A stretch of 30,327 nucleotides of DNA from Chlorobium sp. (GTDB taxonomy: Bacteria; Bacteroidota; Chlorobiia; Chlorobiales; Chlorobiaceae): the NCBI GenBank assembly GCA_028278005.1, contig JANQFD010000047.1:1-30327 (forward strand), in the 5' to 3' direction. Within the stretch, counting starts at the first letter, position 1. The number at the start of each line of letters is the position of its first letter. Shown in pieces: positions 23,978 to 30,327 of the stretch. The translations under genes and the position numbers were made by a program. Under the pieces are notes generated by a model, which did no database searches, was not told the DNA's origin, and saw only the letters and a program-made list of their open reading frames with translations.

Positions 23978-24142
23978 TTACCCCTCTTCCTTGGCAAAGT
24001 ACTCTTTTTCTACACCGCAGACAGGGCAAACCCAGTCATCCGGGATGTCTTCGAAAGGGGTTCCCGGTTCGATGCCGTTATCCGGGTCGCCGAATGCCGG
24101 GTCATAAACATAGCCGCAAGGTTCGCATACCCATTTATCCAT
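23978..24142 (-). CDS. rub: Rubredoxin
   Basis: 54 residues. Small one-iron electron carrier in the cytoplasm. Both CxxCG iron knuckles are present: WVCEPCGYVYDPAFGDPDNG near the N-terminus and DDWVCPVCGVEKEYF near the C-terminus, with the conserved PGTPFEDIPDDW segment between. I set the start at ATG 24142 because AAGGAGA lies eight bases upstream; the longer frame from 24199 adds residues not found in rubredoxins. Its redox partner is not encoded next to it. In anaerobes rubredoxins often serve oxygen-detoxifying reductases or oxidoreductases. The gene is alone between the permease pair and the GNAT gene. Confidence 0.97.
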   Translation of the reverse strand: MDKWVCEPCGYVYDPAFGDPDNGIEPGTPFEDIPDDWVCPVCGVEKEYFAKEEG

Positions 24143-24272
24143 AGTTGAATTCTCCTTTTTGGGATGTTGATAAGAAACAACAGAAACTGCAAAGAACATC
24201 TTTCATGATCAGCATTCGTATGGATCATGCTTACGAAGTTATGTTGTAAAAACGGTTTGAGGTGCAAAAAGT

Positions 24273-24734
24273 TCATTCTCCGGGCGAAATTATTTTTCTG
24301 AACACTACCATACCGGATCGTGAAAAGCCGGATTTCTCATACAGGCGATGTGCCGCTGTATTATCGTGGTCAGTCAGCAACGTGATACGCCCAAGACTTT
24401 TTTCTGCTGCAAGTTCGAAAGCATGACCGAGAAGCATGGTGCCCACTCCTCTTGATCGATATGCAGGATCAACAATAAGATCTTCAAGGAGGGCGACTTT
24501 TCTGCCGAGAGCGGTGCTGATGGTATACAGCAGGATAACCATTCCGGCAATACAACCGTTCTCGGACTCTTCACAGACCAGGACCGTGCCGGACGAAGGG
24601 TTTTCGATAATCATTGACAGACCTTTTTCCTGGCGTTCGGGGTCCGGATTGAATTCACTCTCTTTGTCGAAGAGAAGCCCGAGGAGTTCGCAGCAGCGTC
24701 CGGTATCATGCAGAGTCGCGGATCGAATTATCAT
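24273..24734 (-). CDS. GNAT-family N-acetyltransferase
   Basis: 153 residues from ATG 24734, where MIIRSATLHDTGRCCELL starts the GNAT fold; a GTG 32 codons upstream is open but non-conserved. Acetyl-CoA site: VALLEDLIVDPAYRSRGVGTMLLGHAFELA, with the R-x-x-G-x-G/A pyrophosphate loop (RSRGVG), then LGRITLLTDHDNTAAHRLYEKSGFSRSGMVVFRK, the typical motif B with an N-A-A-x-x-x-Y-x-x-x-G-F pattern. The acceptor is unknown. Neighbours give no clear hint: rubredoxin lies 130 bp beyond its stop and the lipocalin gene is divergent. No ribosome-binding site is visible. Confidence 0.88.
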   Translation of the reverse strand: MIIRSATLHDTGRCCELLGLLFDKESEFNPDPERQEKGLSMIIENPSSGTVLVCEESENGCIAGMVILLYTISTALGRKVALLEDLIVDPAYRSRGVGTMLLGHAFELAAEKSLGRITLLTDHDNTAAHRLYEKSGFSRSGMVVFRKIISPGE

Positions 24735-24841
24735 GTTATGTGCAGTTTTATTTTTTTCCGGAACTCCTAAAGGAATTTCAGGTATTATGTTAGCTGGGGC
24801 AGCATGAAACGAAACGAGACCCTTAACCACTACAATTAACT

Positions 24842-25327
24842 ATGCTTAAAAAAATATTCAGAAAAAAAACTGTTGCAAGGGAACCCGATACAGTTGCGTC
24901 TGTAGATGTTGTACGGTACTGCGGCACATGGTATGAGATTGCGTCGTATGCTCCGAAAGAGGAGCGGAAATGCATAAAAACCAAAGCGGAGTATACCCTT
25001 AATAAAGCCGGCTATGTGGATGTTCGTAATTCATGCCAGAGAGGGGGCAGGGAAAAATCGATCAGGGCCAAGGCATATTCAGTGCCCGACACTGGCAATG
25101 CAAAACTCACGGTACAGTTTTTCAGGTTTGTCAAGGGTGATTACTGGGTTGTCGATCTTGCTGAAGACTATGCCTGGGCGGTTGTTTCGGGCCCTACTAT
25201 GAGAAATCTCTGGATATTGAGCCGTACGCCTTACATGGACGAGGCAGTGTATGATGAGATAATTGAACGGCTTGCGAGCAGGGGATTCGACACAGAAAGG
25301 CTTGTCAAGACGGATCAGCGTGGATAA
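24842..25327 (+). CDS. Lipocalin family protein (Blc-like), no signal peptide
   Basis: 161 residues. Lipocalin signature RYCGTWYEIASYAPKEE (structurally conserved region 1, GxW) at about 26-43, then CIKTKAEYTLNKAGYVDVRNSC, GNAKLTVQFF, GDYWVVDLAEDYAWAVVSGP and LWILSRTPYM (SCR3-like). This matches bacterial outer-membrane lipocalin Blc. Unlike E. coli Blc there is no N-terminal hydrophobic segment or lipobox; the first 18 residues are MLKKIFRKKTVAREPDTV, a basic stretch, so it may be cytosolic, peripheral, or use a mis-chosen start. Binds a small hydrophobic ligand by family, identity unknown. The next gene follows after 9 bp, suggesting one transcript with it. Confidence 0.87.
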   Translation: MLKKIFRKKTVAREPDTVASVDVVRYCGTWYEIASYAPKEERKCIKTKAEYTLNKAGYVDVRNSCQRGGREKSIRAKAYSVPDTGNAKLTVQFFRFVKGDYWVVDLAEDYAWAVVSGPTMRNLWILSRTPYMDEAVYDEIIERLASRGFDTERLVKTDQRG

Positions 25328-25336
25328 TTCTCTGCT

Positions 25337-25975
25337 ATGGAGGCATTTTCACTTTCCTTTGCCATGATTTTTGTCGCCGAACTTGGTGACAAATCACAGC
25401 TTCTTGCCTTGACACTTGCAACCTGTTTCAACACGAGAATTGTACTGTGGGGCATCTTTTGTTCAACGCTTGCGGTACATGTGTTTTCGACTGCCGCGGG
25501 CAGTTTGCTTGGAGGCTTACTCCCCCTCGATTGGGTTTTGTTTCTTGCCGGTATATCATTCATCGTTTACGGTTTCTGGACATTGAGAGGCGACGGTCCT
25601 GAGGAAGGGGATGAATCCTGCAAGCCGACCATTCATCCGTTCTGGCTTGTTTTCAGCACATTCTTTATCGCCGAACTTGGTGATAAAACCATGCTGAGTG
25701 CGTTTTCTCTCGCAACAACGTACCCGTTTATGGCGGTCTGGATAGGTTCCACGTTTGGCATGGTGCTTTCCGATGGCCTGGCGATTGTGGTGGGGAAGGC
25801 GCTGGGAAAAAGGCTTCCGGAAAACATGCTCAAAATCGTGGCGGCTGTTGTTTTTTTTGTTTTCGGCGCTTTGAGTATGTACAATGGAGGAGCTGATTTT
25901 GACCTCCGCATATGGCTGGCGGCACTTCTTGTACTTGCTCTCGCCGGTTATCTTTTTCTCAGAAAATCATCATGA
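25337..25975 (+). CDS. GDT1/TMEM165 (UPF0016) family cation transporter
   Basis: 212 residues and about six to seven hydrophobic helices. The duplicated signature is visible twice: AELGDKSQLLALTLAT (Glu15) and AELGDKTMLSAFSLAT (Glu113), the E-x-G-D-K/R-S/T motifs that line the ion path in this family. Characterised relatives in plants, yeast, cyanobacteria and Vibrio (MneA) transport Mn2+ or Ca2+, usually outward from the cytoplasm. A central acidic loop (DGPEEGDESC) separates the two repeats. It follows the lipocalin gene by 9 bp, and its stop overlaps the stop of the convergent ATPase gene by six bases (TCATGA). Mn2+ export is the most likely role, by family only. Confidence 0.88.
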   Translation: MEAFSLSFAMIFVAELGDKSQLLALTLATCFNTRIVLWGIFCSTLAVHVFSTAAGSLLGGLLPLDWVLFLAGISFIVYGFWTLRGDGPEEGDESCKPTIHPFWLVFSTFFIAELGDKTMLSAFSLATTYPFMAVWIGSTFGMVLSDGLAIVVGKALGKRLPENMLKIVAAVVFFVFGALSMYNGGADFDLRIWLAALLVLALAGYLFLRKSS

Positions 25976-28531
25976 GAGCCGTTCAAACGCTGTTACCGTG
26001 TTTTGTCCGGGGAGGCCATTCCCGTCTCCGCTGATCGACCAGTAGGGGAGCCATACAATGCTCACCGAATGAACGTTGACGTCGGCACGGCGCGGGGCCA
26101 GTTCATCGTTTCCCAGGGTATCGGCAGCATGTTCCCATTTCGCGGTGATGTCCTCAATCTTTTCCGTCAATTCCTCTTCAAGTTCGGATATATCGTCCTG
26201 CAATTCGTCTATCTCTTCCATTGATTCCTCGATATCCGCTTTTGCCCTTGCGGTCATGCGTCGTTTGTTGAGGGTTCTGCCGATTCGGCTGGAACTTCGC
26301 TTTCCCATGAAAAAGCCAATCACGGTTTCGCCGATACTGAACAACTCCTGCCTTTTTCGGTTTTCATGTTCCAGTTCGTCTTCGGCAAGCTCCCGTTTTT
26401 CGCGGCGCAGTCTTTTTTCAAGGCGTTCTAACTGTTTTTCGAATTTTTCCTCAAGCGCGTCGATTTCCCTGTCACGCTTTTCTCGTGCAGCCTGTTGAAG
26501 ACGGATGGTGAAATTCCTCAGAGATTCGTCGGCCCTCTGAAAAAGTTGTAATGCATCGTGAACGGCAATGTTTTTCCTCTCGTTGTAATAGAGCCAGTCA
26601 GCAAGCTGTTTTGAAATGGAGGTTATTTTCCGTTTGCTGCTTACGTTTTGCTGAACGGGAGCAAAGAAGGGGCCGCAAGCATCTTCCGGTTTTTCAGGTT
26701 CCCCCAGCAAACGATTGTGATCGACCGGCAGTGCTTCGGCATTTTGCCAGTCGGGTTGCGTACCGTCTCCGGAAAGGTTCAGAAACAGTTTTTTTTCCAC
26801 TTTCTCGTTGATGCGTTTCTTTTTATCGACAAAATGAACATCGGCGAGACCAAACAGTGCCGGCTTGTACAGGAGAGTTGCTTCCTGAATGCCCCCGGCG
26901 TGTCCCGCAGGCTTCCCGAAAGAAACAAGAGCTTCCCGGCTTGTTAACCCTAAAGGCAGGAATTTCTGGCTGATGGCGGGATCGAGCAGCGGCTGGCTGG
27001 ACAGATAACCCGGAGGGGCTTGAGTTTGCTTATTCGCAACGGGTAAAACGGTTTCGGCTTGTTTTTCCAGGATGATTGGAGGCGCAGGCTTACCGGGGGG
27101 AGAGGATGCCGGTGTTTTTTTGTTTTGCATCAACTGTTTTACCTGTGGTCTTGTCAAGGGGCCTCGCAGGTAGCTCATCGCCCAGCGGGTATGAAACACG
27201 ACCGGGTTATCCTCATGGACATTATGCATCAGAAAAACGCGGCTGCCGAGTTTTGCAATCAGGCTGTCGTAATCAATAGCGGCATGGCTGCCTCCGGCTT
27301 CGTTAATGGCGTTTTTCAGGCCGTCGAGCACACGCTCTTTATCGCGTTCGGCCTGAAGCTTGCCGATAAACCATGTTCCGGCGTTTGTAAGTCCTTTGTA
27401 ATCGATATCCACCGGATTCTGGGTGACAAGAATACAGCCGACTCCGAACGCTCGCGCCTGTTTGAGCATGGTCATGAGAGGTCGTTTGGAAGGGGGTTCT
27501 GCGACAGGCGGGAGAAAGCCGAATACCTCGTCGAAATACAGTAAGGCTCTCAGGCTTGTTGTTCCTGCCTGCTGGCGCATCCAGGAAAGCATGTTTTCCA
27601 GAATAAGGGTTACGAAAAACATCCGTTCGCTGTCAGGGAGATGAGCAAGGTAGAAGATGCTGTGCCTTGGTTTGCCGTCAGCGGCGAAGAGCATCTGGTC
27701 TATATCCAGCGGGTCTCCCTCGAGCCAGCTCTGAAACCCCGGGGACGCCATAAGATTGTTGAATGCCATGGCAAGCTCAAAGCGTTCCTCGCGCGGAAAG
27801 AATGTATCGACATTGAATACACCTACCTGTTGCAGTGGAGGGTCCTGAATCGAGAGTATGAGCCGTGCAAGATCCATATCCTCCCCGAGCTTCCAGAAAT
27901 GTTCGAAAATTCCGGCCAAAAGAATCGCTTCACGACTTCTCAACGGATCGACCTTGAGACCGGCCAGGCCGAGAAGAGCACTGACCGTGCCGCTGATGCG
28001 ATCGCCGATCATCTCTCTGTTGGATTCAAAGTCCAGTTTTGGAGCGGCCAGGCTGCCGAGAATGCTGACCTGAAGCCCGGCGTCCGAACCGGGCGTATAG
28101 ATGGTATAGTCGGCCGAATCTCCGAGTGATCGAATGCGCTCAGGTCCTATACCCCAGTCTGCAAGACCGGTCTTCCATTTTTCAGCGGTTGCAGCCGCAT
28201 AGTCATCGACGCTCATGTTTTTTCTGCGTGCATCATCGATATTGATCCATGGTCTGAAATTTTCCGGTTTCATGTCGGGAAACTGAAGCAGAAGATTGGT
28301 GATGTCACCTTTGGGATCAATCATGATGGTCGGTATCCTGTCCAGAGCCGCTTCTTCGAGCAGCCCGATGCACAGGCCGGTTTTTCCGCTTCCGGTCATA
28401 CCGACACAAATTGCGTGTGTCGTGAGATCACGGGCGTCATAATGAAGAGGAATATTGAGCCTTCTGGAGTGCTCTATGTCATATTCTTCACCAAGGTAAA
28501 ACGAACCGAGCTTTTCGGAAGGTATAGTCAT
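25970..28531 (-). CDS. HerA-like ATPase with coiled-coil C-terminal half
   Basis: 853 residues. N-terminal ATPase of the HerA/FtsK/VirB4 class: a beta segment (residues 8-35), Walker A GMTGSGKTG at 44-52, IMIDPKGDITNLL at 69-81, Walker B LRALLYFDEVFGFLP at 328-341, the sensor-like LVTQNPVDIDYKGL at 369-381. A Pro-rich linker (about 472-512) leads to a domain of about 110 residues (SREALVSFGKPAGHAGG ... LYKPALFGLADVHFVDKKKRI), then a long charged coiled coil (about 675-735), a Gly/hydrophobic module IGETVIGFFMGKRSSSRIG (733-751), a second acidic coiled coil (760-808) and a short conserved-looking end (VHSVSIVWLPYWSI). No helicase or nuclease partner (NurA) is adjacent. I do not recognise a named function; a DNA- or filament-translocating motor is the family expectation. 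It ends by overlapping the GDT1 gene and diverges from fetA. Confidence 0.8.
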   Translation of the reverse strand: MTIPSEKLGSFYLGEEYDIEHSRRLNIPLHYDARDLTTHAICVGMTGSGKTGLCIGLLEEAALDRIPTIMIDPKGDITNLLLQFPDMKPENFRPWINIDDARRKNMSVDDYAAATAEKWKTGLADWGIGPERIRSLGDSADYTIYTPGSDAGLQVSILGSLAAPKLDFESNREMIGDRISGTVSALLGLAGLKVDPLRSREAILLAGIFEHFWKLGEDMDLARLILSIQDPPLQQVGVFNVDTFFPREERFELAMAFNNLMASPGFQSWLEGDPLDIDQMLFAADGKPRHSIFYLAHLPDSERMFFVTLILENMLSWMRQQAGTTSLRALLYFDEVFGFLPPVAEPPSKRPLMTMLKQARAFGVGCILVTQNPVDIDYKGLTNAGTWFIGKLQAERDKERVLDGLKNAINEAGGSHAAIDYDSLIAKLGSRVFLMHNVHEDNPVVFHTRWAMSYLRGPLTRPQVKQLMQNKKTPASSPPGKPAPPIILEKQAETVLPVANKQTQAPPGYLSSQPLLDPAISQKFLPLGLTSREALVSFGKPAGHAGGIQEATLLYKPALFGLADVHFVDKKKRINEKVEKKLFLNLSGDGTQPDWQNAEALPVDHNRLLGEPEKPEDACGPFFAPVQQNVSSKRKITSISKQLADWLYYNERKNIAVHDALQLFQRADESLRNFTIRLQQAAREKRDREIDALEEKFEKQLERLEKRLRREKRELAEDELEHENRKRQELFSIGETVIGFFMGKRSSSRIGRTLNKRRMTARAKADIEESMEEIDELQDDISELEEELTEKIEDITAKWEHAADTLGNDELAPRRADVNVHSVSIVWLPYWSISGDGNGLPGQNTVTAFERLS

Positions 28532-28616
28532 TTTTACTGCTCCTTTCGGTTTTTAGATATACCTTACAATATAGCGATTAAATCAGTTGCGGCTTTTAGA
28601 GTCATGATAACCAGCC

Positions 28617-29285
28617 ATGCATCCCTTGCTGAAAATTGAATCTCTTTGTTTTACCTATACCACACCGGCAGCACCTGTTTTCAGAGAGTTGAACCTCAGC
28701 GTCGACGAGGGAGAGCTGGTGTTGATAAAAGGTGGCTCGGGTACGGGAAAATCAACCTTGTTGCGTCTGGTCTGCAGACTGCTGCCGTACCAGGAGGGCC
28801 GGATACTTTTCAGGGGCAGGTCCATTGAATCTGTTGTCCCTGCCGAGCTGCGCAGAGCAATTGTTTACGTGGCACAAATTCCGTCGATGACTGAGGCAAG
28901 TGTCAGGGATAACCTGCTTTTACCGTTTTCTTTTGCGGTTAACCACGACATGGTCCAGCCTTCTGAGAAAAAACTTGAACAGATGCTCGAGCAGTTTTAT
29001 CTGACTGATGTCGCTTTGAACCATCAGGCAAGAAACATGTCCGTCGGACAGCAGCAGCGGATTGCCCTGATGCGGGCGCTCCTGCTGGATCCCGAGATCC
29101 TGCTGCTTGACGAGCCGACTTCTGCGCTTGACGAAAAGAGTTCGTCCATGATCTTTAGCATAATAGAGCGTCTCAGTGCAAAAGAAGGCAAGACGATCCT
29201 TATGGTCACGCACAGCAATTTCACTCCTCAAGACGTCTCTCCTCGCAGTTATGTGCTTGAAAACCGAAAACTGAGAAAGGTATGA
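28617..29285 (+). CDS. fetA: ABC transporter ATP-binding protein, FetA-type
   Basis: 222 residues. Complete ABC ATPase: Walker A GGSGTGKST at 39-47, Q-loop VAQIPS with Gln87, signature MSVGQQQR at 141-148 (canonical LSGGQ changed), Walker B ILLLDEP at 161-167, and H-loop VTHS with His199. It is followed, with a four-base ATGA overlap, by a FetB-type permease, giving the ATPase half of the iron exporter known as FetAB (YbbL/YbbM) in E. coli. Divergent from the HerA-like gene with an 85-bp gap. Substrate specificity follows from the partner family rather than from this protein. Confidence 0.87.
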   Translation: MHPLLKIESLCFTYTTPAAPVFRELNLSVDEGELVLIKGGSGTGKSTLLRLVCRLLPYQEGRILFRGRSIESVVPAELRRAIVYVAQIPSMTEASVRDNLLLPFSFAVNHDMVQPSEKKLEQMLEQFYLTDVALNHQARNMSVGQQQRIALMRALLLDPEILLLDEPTSALDEKSSSMIFSIIERLSAKEGKTILMVTHSNFTPQDVSPRSYVLENRKLRKV

Positions 29286-30082
29286 GTTCTGTTGTTGAAA
29301 TCAGTCTCTGGCAGTTGATGCTTGGGCTGGTTTTTATCCTGATAGCCCAGGTTGCTTCGTTTGTGTATCATCTTGGCCTGAACCGCGACATTACCGTCGG
29401 CACCATCAGGACGTTTGCCCAGCTTTTTCTCATGGGCTATGCGCTGACGTTTATTTTTCAGTTGAACAGCGTCTGGTTTACCCTTGGGATCTTTGCCGTC
29501 ATGGCAGTTTCGGCATCATTCATCATCAGGGGAAGGGTAAAGGAAAAACAGGTACCCTATATGGTGCCGACGTTTGCTACCATGTTCATCAGCTATTTCG
29601 TTACAGCATTGTTTGTTTCAGGTCTTATTATCGGTGTATCGCCCTGGTGGGAGCCCCGGTATTTTCTGCCCATAGGGGGGATGGTTATCGGCAATTCGAT
29701 GTCGGCGCTGGCTATTGCACTCGAACGATTGTTCAGGGAAATGCGCCAGCAGAAAGGACAGATAGAGATGAAGCTGTGTCTCGGAGCGAACTATAAGGAA
29801 GCCAGTTCGGAAATGTTTAAAAATGCCGTTTCCGCCGGGATGATCCCCTCGATCAACGCGATGATGGGGGTTGGTCTGGTATTTATTCCGGGCATGATGT
29901 CCGGTCAGATCCTGGCAGGAGCCGATCCGCTTCAGGCTATCCGGTATCAGATCGTAATTATGCTGATGCTGGTGGGTTCTACCGCGACGACATCCATCGT
30001 CAGCATTCTCATCGTCCGAAAGCGATGTTTCGGCAAGGGTGAGGAACTGCTGCTTTCGATAGGTGACAAGGTGGATCAGTAG
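29282..30082 (+). CDS. fetB: Iron export permease, FetB-type (UPF0014)
   Basis: 266 residues. Polytopic membrane protein: hydrophobic stretches at about 8-29, 40-60, 62-82, 92-115, 123-140, and pairs in the C-terminal third. The family signature segment GANYKEASSEMFKNAVSAGMIPSINAMMGVGLVFIPGMMSGQILAGADPLQAIRYQIVIMLM is clear. E. coli FetB exports excess iron and protects against oxidative stress; I infer the same here. It is translationally coupled to fetA (ATGA). The stop TAG falls within a CAGTAGGCAGTCGG repeat. Length equals that of known members (about 255-270). Confidence 0.88.
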   Translation: MSSVVEISLWQLMLGLVFILIAQVASFVYHLGLNRDITVGTIRTFAQLFLMGYALTFIFQLNSVWFTLGIFAVMAVSASFIIRGRVKEKQVPYMVPTFATMFISYFVTALFVSGLIIGVSPWWEPRYFLPIGGMVIGNSMSALAIALERLFREMRQQKGQIEMKLCLGANYKEASSEMFKNAVSAGMIPSINAMMGVGLVFIPGMMSGQILAGADPLQAIRYQIVIMLMLVGSTATTSIVSILIVRKRCFGKGEELLLSIGDKVDQ

Positions 30083-30138
30083 GCAGTCGGCAAGGGGAAG
30101 GGGAAGAGGAAGAGGAAGAGAGTGACGACTGTCTACTG
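30077..30138. repeat. Inverted CAGTAGGCAGTCG repeat with polypurine loop, spanning fetB and lgt stop codons
   Basis: CAGTAGGCAGTCG at 30077-30089 is inverted as CGACTGTCTACTG at 30126-30138 with 12 of 13 matches. The TAG of fetB and the TAG of lgt lie inside the respective arms. The 36-base loop is almost all purine (GGAAG-type tracts, 30092-30122). It can form a hairpin in either transcript and may mark the ends of the convergent genes. Confidence 0.7.
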
Positions 30139-30327
30139 CTGAGTGGTTGCTGTTGCGGCAAGACCTTTACATAGAGCAATAACACCGATACCGGCGGCTA
30201 TCATGGCAAGGCAAAGCAGATGCCCCAACGATAGCTCCATGAAAATGAAACCCAGGTGAGCATCGGGTTCGCGATAAAACTCTATAAAGAAACGGACAAA
30301 ACCATAGCCGATGAGGTACAGGCCGGA
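30133..30327 (-). CDS. lgt: Prolipoprotein diacylglyceryl transferase (partial, C-terminus)
   Basis: Translated on the minus strand from the window edge: 64 residues then TAG. The segment LYLIGYGFVRFFIEFYREPD is the strongly conserved region near the C-terminus of Lgt (glycine, arginine and glutamate of the phosphatidylglycerol site), followed by a last hydrophobic helix (GHLLCLAMIAAGIGVIALC) and a short tail ending in Gln-Gln. Lgt attaches the diacylglyceryl group to the lipobox cysteine at the inner membrane. The N-terminal part lies outside the window. It converges with fetB across an inverted repeat. Confidence 0.88.
   Translation of the reverse strand, partial: SGLYLIGYGFVRFFIEFYREPDAHLGFIFMELSLGHLLCLAMIAAGIGVIALCKGLAATATTQQ

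Noticed and set aside
25970..28531. HerA-type antiviral defence system
   Set aside because: No SIR2, NurA, DUF4297 or other nuclease neighbour; adjacent genes are metal transporters and housekeeping functions.

Overview
The window looks like core chromosome of a green sulfur bacterium (Chlorobiaceae, for example Chlorobium, Prosthecochloris or Pelodictyon). The evidence is the unbroken minus-strand arginine cluster argC-argJ-argB-argF-argR-argG-argH, an order I associate with that family, together with weak Shine-Dalgarno sites and short TCCCGA/TCGGGA intergenic palindromes. No photosynthesis marker is present, so the taxon is an inference. I saw no rRNA, tRNA, CRISPR array, integrase, transposase or phage gene.

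Layout. 1-1715 (minus): a fumarylacetoacetate-hydrolase-family enzyme followed by a dihydroorotase cut by the window start. 2008-5210 (plus): 5-formyltetrahydrofolate cyclo-ligase, polyphosphate kinase and ribose-5-phosphate isomerase B; the last two overlap by ATGA. 5302-7397 (plus): a CBS-domain protein and an M20 amidohydrolase. 7398-7620: a repeat-rich spacer. 7621-8595 (minus): class II fructose-bisphosphate aldolase. 9081-11159 (plus): a Tsp/Prc periplasmic protease. 11190-18754 (minus): the arginine cluster. 18986-21261 (plus): a PstS-like binding protein and a membrane diguanylate cyclase. 21327-23924 (plus): two LolC/E-type permeases. 23978-24142 (minus): rubredoxin. 24273-24734 (minus): a GNAT acetyltransferase. 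24842-25975 (plus): a lipocalin and a GDT1/TMEM165-type transporter. 25970-28531 (minus): a large HerA-like ATPase with coiled coils. 28617-30082 (plus): FetA/FetB-type iron exporter. 30133-30327 (minus): the C-terminus of Lgt.

How the genes work together. The arginine genes cover every step from glutamate to arginine except ArgD and carbamoyl phosphate synthesis. ArgJ recycles the acetyl group. ArgR is encoded inside the operon, and a full match to the ArgR operator consensus lies upstream of argC, with a second degenerate box at the exact tandem spacing. A rho-independent terminator separates argG from argH, and argH has its own leader with an 18-bp perfect palindrome, so argH is probably also transcribed separately.

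The most interesting non-gene signals are the ARG-box pair, the argH palindrome, the palindrome family (three copies packed into 7494-7578), a CAGTNGGCAGTC repeat that supplies stop codons at three gene ends, and inverted repeats shared by convergent gene pairs. The least-understood proteins are the HerA-like ATPase with its novel-looking C-terminal half and the binding-protein/diguanylate-cyclase pair. No obvious new multi-gene system (defence island, biosynthetic cluster, mobile element) is visible.
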